NCBI GenBank assembly: GCA_039583875.1
Contig: CM077162.1
Location: 163,205,826 to 163,269,825, forward strand
From: Platanthera guangdongensis
Lineage: Eukaryota; Streptophyta; Magnoliopsida; Asparagales; Orchidaceae
Direction: 5' to 3'
DNA length: 64,000 bases
The position numbers and the translations under genes were made by a program. The notes beneath the pieces were generated by a model. The model saw only the letters and a list, made by a program, of their open reading frames with translations. It was not told the DNA's origin and did no database searches. This document shows positions 53,266 through 64,000 of this stretch, one piece after another. Numbering within the stretch: the first letter of the stretch is position 1; the number at the start of each line of letters is the position of its first letter.

Positions 53266-56200
53266 TCATCCATCTAACATTCCTAACTGATTTAGGAAGA
53301 AGGTGTGTTTCTTTTCATCCAAAGGCTTGGTGAAAATATCTCCCCTTTGTAAATCAGTTGGGATATATTGTAATTCAATTTTATTCTTTTCAACATTGTC
53401 CCTTAAGAAGTGATGCCTTATCTCTATGTGTTTTGTCCTACTATGGAGGACTGGATTTTGAGCTATGAAAATAGCACTTGTATTGTCACAAAAGATTTTT
53501 GACTTCTCTAAGTTGTAACCATAGTCTAGGAGTTGGTTTTGAATCCACAATATTTGTGAACAACAACTGCCTGCAGCCATATATTCAGCTTCAGCAGTTG
53601 AGGTTGACACAGATGTTTGTTTCTTACAAAACCAAGAGACAAGTCTATCACCAAGGAACTGACAAGTTCCACTGGTGCTTTTCCTGTCAATTCTGCATCC
53701 AGCATAATCAGCATCAGAGAATCCAGTTAAATCAAATGCTGAATCTTTTGGATACCAGAGACCTAGATTTGGACAACTTTTAACATACCTGAGAATCCTC
53801 TTTACTAATGTTAGGTGTGACTCTCTAGGGCTTACTTGGAACATAGCACATATACATGTAGCAAACATTATATCTGCTCTACTAGCTGTAAGATACAGTA
53901 AAAAGCCAATCACTGCTCTATATGTTGTCTGATCAACAGGTTTCCCATGTTCATCAGCATCCAGTACAGCATTGGTAGGCATGGGTGTTTTCATACAGGA
54001 TGCCTCAGACATACCAAATTTCTTAACCAGCTCATTTGCATATTTGGTTTGAGAAATGAAGATGCCTTCAGCATGTTGCTTGACTTGCAATCCTAGGAAG
54101 AAGGATAGCTCACCCATGCTACTCATCTCAAATTTAGAATGCATCAGGTTAGAAAACCTTCTGCACAATTTTGAGTCAGTAGAACCAAAAATGATATCGT
54201 CTACATAAATTTGTACTAGTAGGGTATGGGACTTATGGGTTCTAATAAAAAGAGTTTGGTCTACTCTATCCCTTATAAAACCATTTTCCAAGAGAAAGCA
54301 TGCTAGGGTCTTATACCATGCTCTAGGAGCTTGCTTGAGACCATATAATGCTTTGTTCAGTCTAAAAACATAATCAGGATAAGTTGGAGAGATAAAACCT
54401 GGAGGTTGTCTCACATAGACTTCCTCTTTGATGTCTCCATTTAAGAAAGCACTCTTGACATCCATCTGATAAACCTTGAAGCCTTTGTGAGCTGCATAAG
54501 CTAGAAATATCCTGATGGCTTCCAATCTTGCAACAGGTGCAAAAGTCTGGTCGTAGTCAATTCCTTCTTCTTGAGAATATCCCTGAGCAACTAGCCTTGC
54601 CTTGTCCCTTATTATTATTCCTTGATCATCCAGTTTATTTCTGAATACCCATTTTGTTCCAACAATGGAATGATCCTTAGGCTTTGGCACTAGTTCCCAT
54701 ACTTTGTTCCTCTCAAATTGATGCAACTCCTCTTGCATTGCAATGATCCAGTGTGGATCTTGCTCTGCATCTTGAATGGACTGAGGTTCAATTTGAGAAA
54801 GGAAGCAGGTGTGCAACAGGTTTTGGTTGACCTGATTTCTGGTTTGCACACCAGCTGAGATTTCTCCAATTATTTGGGTAATTGGATGGTCTCTTGATGT
54901 TACTGAATCAACAGGGGGTGTTGATTGTTCACCAACCTGTGTTGTTGTTTCCTCTTGTGGTACAACAACTGGCTCTTCACGTGGTGGTTCAATATGTTGA
55001 GTATTGCTTTCATCTTCACTGCTTTCTTCTTCTTGAGCAACCTGTAGCTTGTTCATATCTTCAACTAGAGAGTGTTCCTGCAAATGTTCTATGGTAGAAT
55101 AAATCTTCTCCTTGAAAGACATGTTAGTTTCATCAAACGAAATATGAACAGATTCCTCAATTTTCAAAGATGATTTATTACAAACCCTATAGGCCTTGCT
55201 GATCATGGAGTATCCCAGAAACACTCCTTCATCAGCTTTGGCTTGAAATTTTGCTAAGTATTTCTTGTCATTATTGTGAATATAGCAAATGCAACCAAAA
55301 ATTCTAAAATAGTCAACTTTAGGTTTCTTCCCTTTGAGTAATTCATAGGGAGTCTTTCCCTTCAGTTTATGTATCAGACTTCTGTTCAGCACATAGTTGG
55401 AGGTGTTCACTGCCTCTGCCCAAAAGGATAGAGGTAGATGAGCATCTGACAACAATGTAGTGGCAGATTCAATAAGGGTTCTATTTTTCCTTTCAGCTAC
55501 CCCATTTTATTGAGGAGTTCTAGGAGCTGAGAAAGTATGTCTGATCCCTTCACTCTGACAGAACTCTTGCATAAGAAGAGAATCAAACTCTGTCCCATGA
55601 TCACTTCTGATCAGGGCAATGTGAGTATTGAACTCAATCTGTATACATTTGAGAAACTCTGTCAGACACTTAAAGTTATCAGACTTCTTCCTTAGAAAGA
55701 ACACCCAAGTGAATCTAGAGAAGTCATCTACAACTACTAAAGTGTAGGATTTTCCTCCTAGGCTTTGTACTGTGATGGGTCCAAATAGATCCATGTGTAA
55801 CAGATACAATATCCTAGGTGAATCACTCTTATTAAGTGACTTAAAACTGTTTTTAGTTTGCTTGCCTAATTGACAAGCCTTGCAGAGTCCTTCCTTCTTG
55901 TAGGGGCCAGAAGGTAGTCCTCTAACAAGGTTGTCCTTGGATAGCCTAGCAATAGTTCTAAGGTTTAGGTGTCCTAGTCTCTTATGTCATAAAACATTTG
56001 GTCTACAGACTGAATTAAACAAGCAGATATCTATATCAGTTGAAAGAAAATCTACTAAGTAGATGTTACCTTTCCTTATACCTGTCAATATAGTTGTGTT
56101 GTCCTCTGACTTGATTTTGCATAAGGTTTTGTTGAAGGTCACCTGGTAGCCTTCATCACATAGCTGACTGATGATGATTAGGTTGTGCTTCAGTCCTTCC

Positions 56201-56418
56201 ATATATGCTACCTTCTTGAAGGTTACTGATCCAATCTGTACTGCACCATATCCCTTAGTTTGTCCAAAGTTGGAATCACCAAAGATAACTTTGGGTCCAA
56301 GCTTGGCTCTGAAGGATGTGAGGTTGTCCTTATTCCCTGTCATGTGATTAGAGCACCCACTATCCAAATACCATTGCTGGTTAGATGTTGGATAGGTCTT
56401 CACCTGCACATAAAACAA
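53266..56418 (-). pseudogene. pol: D pol: protease, integrase, RT, RNase H (two internal stops)
   Basis: Protease LDSGCSNHMTG near 56360. Integrase D in HMDLFGP near 55788, SDHGTEF near 55600 and VAERKN near 55490. RT YVDD near 54205. RNase H SDADYAGC near 53705. The reading ends at TGA 53266-53268, five codons earlier than in C. Two in-frame stops interrupt it: TGA 55985-55987 where C has TGG (before HKRLGH), and TAA 55505-55507 where C has CAA (in TPQQNG). Both are G-to-A or C-to-T transitions. The last 729 codons are open. Confidence 0.94.
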
Positions 56419-56439
56419 TTCACTTGTTTTTGACCCAGT

Positions 56440-58461
56440 TTACCTTGGGCCTAGGTTGATACCTCTAAATTCAGAAATAAAAGACGTCTCTGGCTGACTC
56501 TTATATCCTTCAGGATGATATCTCCTTGGAGGTAAAATCCATTCAGTATAAGGGTTGAAGGTTTGGGATAAAGAACCCTTAGGATTCAATTTTGATTTGC
56601 CTTTGAAAAAATTTCCAGAGTTCTGACCTCTGTTCGACGATCTTAGAGCTGCGTTCGACGATCTTGGGTCAGATCGTCGAGCTGCGTTCAACGGTCGACT
56701 ATGGATGAGGTCAGGTATATGAGATCGTCGAGCTGCGTTCGACGACTTTGGTTGAGATCGTCGAGCTGCGTTCGGCGATCGTCGATCTTCATTCGGCGAT
56801 CTTCGATCTCCGTTCGACGATTTCTGCTGGGACTTGGTTTTCTGAGGCAGATCAGAATTTTTCCTAGCAACCTCTACAACTCCCCTTCCCTTGTCAGAAA
56901 TGAACTTGATGGGAGTTGTTAGGACTATAGGTTGGCTGGATGAAGCACCCAAGCCCAGTGTACTGTTGAATCTAGAGTTCACTGTGCTTGTGATGTCCAT
57001 CAGCTTGATGCTTCTCCCATTAAGGGATTCTTCAAGCTTCTTGGCCTCAGAGAGCTCACTTTTCAGTGTAGCTATCTGTTCCCTACAGATCTCCAACTCC
57101 TGAGAGAGTTTGAGGTTTTTTGACTTTAAACCATTGTGTTCAGATAATTGATTTCTGAGAGAGATAATCTCTTTATCAGACTTTAGCAGGTCTAAACACA
57201 GTGCTTTAAATTAAGATTTAAAATCTTCTGAAGTAAAATCAAAAGAACTAATTACCTGATCTTCTTCAGGTTGGGTTTCTGAGTCTGACTCTGACTCTTC
57301 ATCCTCTGAATTATGCTGTGAGGCATTAATTGCCATCATGCAGAATTCCTTTTCTTCTGCATCATCCTCATCATCACTAGAGCTGGATGAGGCTTCTGAT
57401 TCCTCTTCTGTCTCACTCCAGGATTCAGCAACAAACCCTTTTCTTGTATGCTTATTTTTGCTTGAAGAGGGCTTGCGATTTCCATTCCTTTTGGAGTCTT
57501 TCTCCTTTCTTCTTTCTTTTCTGTCCCTTCTGTCCTTGGTCTTGTTCTCTGGACAGTCAGGAACTATGTGCCCTGGTTTCCTGCAACCAAAGCAGATAAT
57601 GTCTTTATTGTTGCTAATGGACTTGTCATACCTTGGCTTGTCCTGCTCCTTGTATGATCTTCTTCTGAAGTCCTTTCTGGCCATCCTGTAGAATCTTTTG
57701 GCCAACAAGCTGAGTAGTTCATCATTGTCTGTGCTCTTATCTTCAGGCAGATCCTCAGTTGCCTTGAAGGCTATGGTTTTCTCTTTCCTTGTGGCTGGTG
57801 AAGCAGCCTTCTGTTCTTCCTCTCTATTCTTGATGAGTAGCTCATAAGATTTGAGCTTACCCAACAAGGCTTCAGTGGTGATCTCATTTAGACTTCTGGC
57901 ATCCTTAATTGGCCAGATTCTTGAATCCCAAGTGCTGGGGAAGCACATTAGGATCTTGTCATTAAGTTCTGTCAGAGAAATCTCTTTGTCCAATGTCCTT
58001 AGCTCACTGACAATTAGACTCAATCTGTTGTACATGTCTCCCATTGACTCAGTCTCTCCCTTCTTGAAGTTCTCATATTGGGAGATGAGATGGGATCTTC
58101 TGTCCTTTCTCTCATCAGCTGAGCCTGAGACAATTTCTGAGAGCTTGTCCCAAATCTCCTTGGCTGAGTTGCATTCAGCTACCTTTTGGAATATGTCATC
58201 TGACATTGTCTGGGCTAGGATGTTCATAGCCTTGGCATCAGCTACTTTCCATTTTTTGATGTCAGCATCTGTTCCTGATGGAGGTGGAACAGCATTTGTG
58301 CTTGTGCTCTCTGGGGGTCTTGGATACACTGTCAAAACAGAATTGAAAATATCTTCGTCAATGGAATTCATGTAAAGTCTAATCCTTGCTTTCCAAAGTG
58401 CAAACTTGGAAAGATTGCACACTGGAGGTCTGGTGCTAGTATAATCTTTGTTTTGGGCCAT
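56440..58461 (-). pseudogene. gag: D gag (one stop)
   Basis: Start ATG 58459-58461 (MAQNKDYTS). Same domain order as C gag: N-terminal copia gag domain, knuckle CFGCRKPGHIVPDC near 57580, basic and acidic stretches, coiled-coil part, and array-encoded SSNxxRRS repeats (56630-56825). TAA at 57211-57213 replaces a GAA codon of C. The frame remains the same across the site where C lost a base. A one-base deletion near the end (about 56460) relative to C brings the TAA at 56440-56442 into frame. Confidence 0.92.
56630..56825. repeat. Palindrome array inside D gag coding region
   Basis: Counterpart of C 22520-22745. One unit encoding about eleven residues (EKSSNEDRRSQ) present in C is missing here. 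Confidence 0.87.
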
Positions 58462-58580
58462 GATTTGTGCACACAAAATCTAATAATAAAATACAAAAGA
58501 AAAGCAGATCTAGTTTAGGATCTTGGGGTTCAGGTGTTAGCCTGTACAACCAATCAGGTATGGTAAGTTTAACCAACCTC

Positions 58581-58592
58581 GCTTTGATACCA
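58581..58592 (-). other. Element D primer-binding site
   Basis: Minus strand TGGTATCAAAGC two bases after the LTR, initiator tRNA-Met type. Confidence 0.88.
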
Positions 58593-58594
58593 AT

Positions 58595-60110
58595 TGAAAG
58601 TGCAACTAGATCTGATATACTCTAGAGGGGGGTGAATAGAGTATATGGTGTTTTAGTACTTTTTAAAAACTTTTACAACAATTGTTGTAATAAGTGTGAG
58701 CAGGGAAGCAAATATAAATCTAATCACAGAACTAGGCTATGCAAAAACTAAGCACAGAAAAATCAAGGCCAGAAATAAAAAGTAAACAAGCAGAACCAGA
58801 GGACACAAGGAAATATAGTGGTTCCCCAAACTTGGGTACATCCACTCTTCTACCACCCTAGGTAAGAATCCACTGCAGGATGAGTTGATCAGGTGTCCTG
58901 GGCACCAATGAGCTTTTGATAAGGTGCTCAAAAACCAAAGCAGAGTTTTTGATCAGGTGTCTTGCCACCAATGAGCTTTTGACAAGGTGCTCAAAAACCA
59001 GATTCAAACTTTTGAAGGGAGTTTGAGAAACCCTTTACAAATTGGGGGTGAGAGAGTGATGGCAGTCTTCTCTTTCTCAGACAACTGAGAAGACTATGTG
59101 GATTGATGTCAAAGCTCCCCCTGAATCCTTGAAATCTTCAGGAAGAAAAGCTTTGCTTGAGGGTGATAGGCCTTCAAAGGTAGATCTCCAGCAATAGATG
59201 ATTTCAGCAAGCTGAAATGTTGAGTGTCTGGAGTCTTGAAATGATGTTAGCCTTGAACACTTTGAGAGCTGAAGAGATCTGAAGTTGATCTCTTTGATGA
59301 GTGTTCTTCAGAATTCTTTTAGACAGAATATATTTGAGAGAGTCTCTGTATTCTGTATTGTGTGTTCTCTTCTTATTAATGTCTGTATTTCATCTATCTT
59401 GATTCAAAAACATTCTGTCTTTTATTCTCTGTTCCTGAATAGAATTTCATTCTCTGTCAAAGATAGCCGTTGGTCTGCATTGATTGCATCCTTAATTGCA
59501 AAAACTCTTCTGGAGGAAAGTCCACAGAATTATTCCTTGAAAGATCCCTTGAAACTTGGTCCAGAAATAAATGAAAACGGCTAGCAAATCTCTGAATTAA
59601 TTGCATAATAACTCCTGTCTGATTGGAATTTGAATTCTGGAAGTTATCTAAAAACGTCGAACTGAGCTCTGCTATCGTCGAGCTGAGCTCAGCGAACTGG
59701 AAAACTCAAGTAGCAAAATAATCGTCGATCTGAGCTCAAAGATCGTCGAACTGAGCTCAGAGATAAAGATCCAATGCAGAGTCAAGATCGTCGACCTGAG
59801 CTCACCGATCGTCGAATGGAGTTCGACGATATTGTGAAGTTGAGCTCAGCGATCGTCGAGTGGAGCTCGACGATCTGCCGAAGTTGAGCTCGACGATCGT
59901 CGATCTGAGTTCGACGAATCGTCGTGCTGAGCTCGACGATCAGACTTAGTCTCCAGACAGAAAAACTTGGTCTTCAGGGCAGCTTCCAATCCTAGACTTC
60001 TAACCCTTAGACTCAATTCTAATTGACCTATTAAGCTATACAGAAGGTCAAACAAAGGTTCCTAGAGACATAGTGATCCTGACCCAAATTAGTAATAGGG
60101 TGTTCCAACA
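58595..60110 (-). repeat. Element D 5' LTR
   Basis: 1516 bp, the same length as the 3' LTR. Palindrome array at about 59655-59945. Confidence 0.96.
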
Positions 60111-60115
60111 AACTC
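60111..60115. repeat. Target-site duplication of D (right), AACTC
   Basis: Matches 48271-48275. Confidence 0.92.
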
Positions 60116-61520
60116 CCCATTGATCTGGGATGCCACCACCATGGAGTCCGTGAGCACCTCCACATCGTACATCCCTAGCTCCCTGGCCAGACATAACCTC
60201 GATATCACCGCTTCATACTCAACCTGGTTATTGGTAATGGAGAAGTGAACAACCACCATTTGCTCTATCTTCGTTCCCTGGGGGCTCTCCAGGATCACTC
60301 CTACCCCCAAGGAATGCCTCCCTAACGCGCCATCCACCTTCACCCTCCAAGGAACTAAGTGAGTGAGATTGGCCTCCGCTACTTCAACTATATAGTCAGC
60401 GAGAAAGTCGGCCATCGCTTGAGCCTTGATCGAGAAACGGGGGATGAAAGATATATCAAATTCACTCACCTCCACCAACCACTTTGTTAACCTTCCTAAA
60501 TGATCCACCCCTTCAAAGATATTGTGGAGGGGGTGGTCAGTCACCACTCGGATGGAATGTGCCTGGAAGTAGGGCTGGAGCCTCCCAGCGTAGATGACCA
60601 AAGCAAAGGCTAGCTTCTCCAAAATCGGATACCGGAGCTCCGCCTTCCTCAAGACCCTGCTCACGTAATATATTGACAGCTTCCTCTTGCCCTCTTCCAA
60701 GACCAAGACTGAGCTCAGGGCCTCGGCGCCTACCCCAAGGTACAAAGATATATCTTCCCCCTCCTTTGGTCCTTGGAGTAGAGGAGCCTGGGTCAGCTGC
60801 CTCGTTAAGGCTTGGATCGCCTCCTCAAATTCCTTAGACCATTCAAACTTCTGATTTCCCCTCAGTGCTTTGAAGAAGGGGGGCACCTCTCTCCTGCCTA
60901 AGGGAGGAACTTGCTCAACCCTGCCAACTTCCATGTCAGCCGCTGGACCTCCTTGGTATTCCGAGGTGATCCCAACTCCATGATAGCCCTTACCTTGTCA
61001 GGGTGAGCTCTACATCGGTGGGAGTAAGGAGATGGTCTAGGAACTTACCCCTGCTTGCCCCGAAGACACACTTCAAGGGGTTCAACCTCATTTTGTATTT
61101 CTATAGGGTGCCGAAGGTCTCTTCCAAGTCCCAGAGATGAGAGTCGACATCCCGACTCTTGATCATGTGATCATCCATGTACACCTCCAGGTTCCTCCCC
61201 TTCTGCTCTCGGAAGACCCAGTCTATCATCCTTTGATACGTTGTCGCTGTATTTTTTAACCCAAAAGGCATCATCTTGTCGCAGTAGCACCCATCCCCGG
61301 TGATGAAAGAGACATCTTTGATATCGGGTAGGTGCATCCTGATCTGATGATAACCTGAAAAAGAATCTAGAAAACTCATTATAGAAAAATCGACGGCTGA
61401 GTCAACAAGCGCATCGATTCGAGGCAAGGGGTAACAATCTTTAGGACATGATTTATTTAAAAGAGAGAAATCTACACACATCCTCCAATATCCATCCCCC
61501 TTTTAACCATTATAACATTG
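60111..61520 (-). pseudogene. pol: H pol: RT, RNase H and second RNase H
   Basis: The RT core is read at 61481-61101: CVDFSLLNKSCPKD, FLDSFSGYHQI, MPFGLKNTATTYQRM, and YMDDHMIKS with the catalytic DD. After a stop and frame change near 61100-60960, the RT-linked RNase H follows at 60934-60450: FEWSKEFEEAIQAL, LYLGVGAEALSSVLV, YVSRVLRKAELRYP, VVTDHPL. The second, additional RNase H comes next: WRVKVDGALGRHS (Asp), NNQVEYEAVI (Glu), VEVLTDSMVV (Asp). It is cut at QINGEF by D. The catalytic residues of the second RNase H are all present. Confidence 0.88.
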
Positions 61521-62202
61521 GAGACACAGCCTAGATACTGGATCTCTGAAACGAATCTGGCCTTGAGGAGCTTACCCACCTCTTCCCAGATGGGCTCGGC
61601 CAGCTTGTCCGTGGTAGACCTCTTCTTCTAATGGATGGGGCGATCCTCAGGATATAGGTTGAGGCGATGGCAGGTGGCGTTTGCATCGATACCCGGCATG
61701 TCGGCCGTACTTCATGCAAAGATGTTGACATTCTTTTGGATGCACTCCAGCATCCTCCCCTGGTCCTCTGGCCTCAGCCCCTCATTGATCCGCACCTTTT
61801 CTACCGTGCCTTTTAGGGTGAGAACCTCCATCTCCACCACCTCTTCCACTGATTCCAGCTAGGATTGATCTCACTATTTGCCTTCGACCCCCTCTCCTGG
61901 GGCCAGAACTTCTTTCTCAGCTTCCTCCATAGCCATTACCTTAGCCAGCTCCTCCAGCACTTCCTCTGCCGCCTCTACCTGGGCGCAGATCTCTTCCCCC
62001 TCTACCCTCATCTCCTCAGCTCCCCCTCCAACCTCCTGTCTGGACTCTTCCTCCATCCTCCTCTCCATATCCTCAGCACCTCTTTTCCAGGAGATGGAGT
62101 TGATCGCGGTCACGTAGCATTCCCTCGCTACCTTGGGGTCTCACTGGACTCGGACCTAGATTCCCTCGACATTAAACGTCAGGCACTGATGGAAGGAAGA
62201 GA
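61521..62202 (-). pseudogene. pol: H pol: region between protease and RT core
   Basis: Low-complexity acidic sequence (Glu-rich, 61874-62113) plus the N-terminal RT part (61531-61731), in several frames with stops. No further motif recognised. Confidence 0.55.
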
Positions 62203-62721
62203 TCATGCAACAGAAGGCGCTGATGAGGGGATGTTCGAAGATCGCATTGTAACTGCTAGGAGCGTCACAATGACGAACTTGTAGTTTCGGGACTGCCCCC
62301 CTAGAATGACATGGAGTCCCACTCCTCCCTCCATCTCCTTCCTCTCCCTGGAGAATCTGAATAGAGGCCCATCTGAGGCCAACACCCTCCTGGAATCCAC
62401 CTTCATCGCATCGAATGCCTTCTTAAAGACGACATTGACCGAGCTCCCGTTATTAATGAGGATCCAAGAGACGGTGAATTTGTCGACTGCAGCCTGGATC
62501 ACCAGCGCATTGTAAAATGGATCCTCATTATCTGGCTTATCCTTCCTTGAGAAATTGATCTTCTCCTCTAGGGGTGGAGTTAGAGATGTCGAAGCAATGC
62601 TCCGATAGTATATAGTATAGAGGTTTGCCATACAGGCGGCTTTTACTCCCCTCCCCCCCCCCCCCCCTCGTGGATCACCCTGATCCCTCTGCGACCTCCA
62701 ACATCGGTCCGGTCCTTGCAC
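62203..62721 (-). pseudogene. pol: H protease domain (active-site Asp lost)
   Basis: Contains an NALVIQAAVDKFTVSWILINNGSSVNVVF motif block typical of gypsy retropepsin, but the catalytic triad reads Asn-Asn-Gly where Asp-Asn/Ser/Thr-Gly is expected. A single GAT-to-AAT change would explain it. Later it has GGQSRNYKFVIV. The frame begins near a long run of C (62648-62666) that may have slipped. Confidence 0.75.
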
Positions 62722-63983
62722 CTGTCCTCCTCTTCCCCAGGCAGGACTTCCTTAATCCGCACTTCTTGGCGGGGTTGTTATTGTTGCTCCCAGTTTCCCC
62801 TCATCTCGAGGAACTCCAGGTATGTGGTTGTGGCATGCCCCTCCTCCTTATGGAAGTCACAATAAGGAAGCTTTGCACTTCCTCCTTGCCTCCTAATCTG
62901 TCGGGCTCTCCTCCTCCTCCCCAAGCCTATCGCCATAGCCTAATGTTGATTGGGGAGAGGAGGCCTCTGGCCCTGCCTCCATCCTGGAGGGTTGAACTGA
63001 CTCTGGCCCCCTTGACAGTTTTCTCCTACATGGAATGCTATCTGCTGGCCCTGGTCTTGCCACTCCTGCTTCCTCCTGCCGAGTCGATTGTTCGGCTCCT
63101 AGCGCCCCCACCTCGGTTGTTGTTGTTGTTGTTACGGCTCCCTCTGCTTGGGCTCAACCATCCGCACCTCCTGCGCCATGCCACCTCTCGGCTCCTCCTC
63201 TGCGGCCCACCTGGCCAACTTCCTCACAAACTCGGGGTTTGACACCTCCCTGTCGACTTCCTTTCTGCCCTCTCCATCAGCTCCTCGAAGGAGAGAGGCA
63301 GTGCCATTTTCAGCTCCCTCCTAAATAATCCCTACTGCAGCCCCAGGGTGAAGGCCATCATCAAGGTATGCCCTGGCATCTCCTAGACCTGGAGGACCTC
63401 CTCTTGGAACCAGTCCATGTATCTCCCTAGGGTCTCGTTCACCCCTGCTTGATGTGGAACAAATACTCGGACTCTTTCTTCCAATTCTTGTAAGTGGTGA
63501 ACCCCAGCATAAACCTCGGCGTAGGTCCTCGAAACAATAAATAGAGCTGGTCGACAGTTGGTTGAACCAATCTTTTGCCTTCTCCTTGAGGCTGATGGCA
63601 AATAACCTACATTTGAACGCTCCTGACATCTGCCGGATCGAAACCACATCCCCAAACCACTAGATATGTTGAACTGGATCATCCTTCCCAGTGTAGTAGG
63701 ACATCTCCGGCTCTCGAAACCCCTCTGGAACTGGGATGGATGAAACCAACTCACTAAAGGGGTTGTCACCTCCTACCGGGCGATCTCATACATCGATCTC
63801 GCCAACCCTACCCACACTCGCTGAGCCGGGCAATAGAACTCGCCCCGGCAGATCTCGCTACCTCCCCTCTTCTACTACCTCCTTCTCAGGTCGTCTATCG
63901 GGGGCGTTCTCGCCCTGGGCTGGGGCTGCGACAACTGGGACTGCTGGCATCGAGCACTTGACGTGAGTGTCGAGTGTGAACAT
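62722..63983 (-). pseudogene. gag: H gag (degenerate)
   Basis: Start ATG 63981-63983 (MFTLDTHVKCS). Stops occur after about 40 codons and again before 63769. A retrotransposon gag domain is spread over two frames at 63770-63321: YYTGKDDPVQHI, FKCRLFAISLKEKAKDWFNQL in one frame and VPHQAGVNETLGRYMDWFQEEV in another. A YCDFHKEEGHAT zinc-knuckle-like motif lies near 62870-62830, the same type as in E gag. Confidence 0.8.
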
Positions 63984-64000
63984 GATGAGATTCTACATCT

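Larger units (their letters stand above)
48276..60110 (-). mobile_element. Element D: second copy of the C family, best preserved
   Basis: 11835-bp minus-strand element with two 1516-bp LTRs (48276-49791, 58595-60110), PPT, accessory ORF, internal TATA and array, pol, gag and PBS, flanked by AACTC. LTRs differ at only about one percent by eye. Only about four premature stops in some 2.6 kb of codons per ORF set break it: 57211, 55985, 55505 and 50187. It is inserted in the second RNase H of gypsy element H. Confidence 0.97.
60111..64000 (-). mobile_element. Element H: Ty3/gypsy retrotransposon (Tat/Ogre-like), main part
   Basis: Minus-strand order gag (from 63983), protease, RT, RNase H, second RNase H, then across insertion D to 48275-47599 with integrase, then across A to sequence outside the window. 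Neither LTR is in the window. The extra RNase H between RT-RNase H and integrase is a hallmark of the Tat/Ogre branch. Many stops and frameshifts show it is an old copy. Confidence 0.88.

Noticed and set aside
62648..62666. Run of about 18 C in H gag-protease region as a programmed frameshift site
   Set aside because: H is degenerate throughout, a similar C run occurs by chance in LTR F (about 33541-33553), and simple slippage explains both.

Overview
This window is nuclear DNA of a flowering plant made almost entirely of nested LTR retrotransposons. I see no host gene, rRNA or tRNA gene. The evidence is plant-type Ty1/copia and Ty3/gypsy proteins, copia primer-binding sites matching initiator tRNA-Met (TGGTATCAGAGC type), TG...CA long terminal repeats (LTRs), polypurine tracts and 5-bp target-site duplications (TSDs). 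The species cannot be read from the sequence. I name the elements A to H.

Layout. H is a Ty3/gypsy element on the minus strand (Tat/Ogre-like, with a second RNase H). It is the oldest background: 60111-64000 holds gag, protease, RT and RNase H, and 47599-48275 holds the end of the second RNase H and the start of integrase. A is a Sirevirus-like copia element on the minus strand. It lies inside H integrase and runs from the left window edge (partial 3' LTR 1-1241) to its 5' LTR (45869-47598). A is itself split by three insertions: B (copia, minus, 1350-10494, TSD ATATA), E (a gag-only non-autonomous element, minus, 17247-38305, TSD GTCCT) and G (short-LTR copia, plus, 39327-44779, TSD CAACA). 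E contains C (Sirevirus-like copia, plus, 19192-31394, TSD CATAA) and F (a solo LTR, 31652-33585, TSD TTCTG). D is a second copy of the C family, minus strand, at 48276-60110 (TSD AACTC). It is inserted in the H RNase H codons. LTR-pair divergence by eye (A about 9 percent, E about 5, G about 2, B, C and D about 1) agrees with this order.

Most interesting content. A, C and D carry, between pol and the 3' LTR, an extra long ORF of about 900-1000 codons. Its N-terminal domain is recognisably shared by the two families. It has a Pro/Ser/Ala-rich middle, a basic nuclear-localisation-like stretch and an Arg/Gly tail, and no visible membrane segment. Upstream of this ORF, both families have a TATA box about 105-120 bp before the ATG, preceded by an array of short palindromic repeats. 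The repeat is family-specific (TGTGTCGACACA in A; GATCGTCGA...TCGACGATC in C/D) and is the same one that fills that family's LTR. In C/D the array also occurs inside the gag coding region, where it encodes basic Ser-Asn-x-x-Arg-Arg-Ser repeats. My inference is a self-regulatory module: an accessory nuclear protein with its own promoter, possibly acting on the palindromes in the LTR and internal regions. That would be analogous to anti-silencing proteins of other plant transposons. The binding is not shown by the sequence.

All coding regions carry stops or frameshifts. D is the least damaged.
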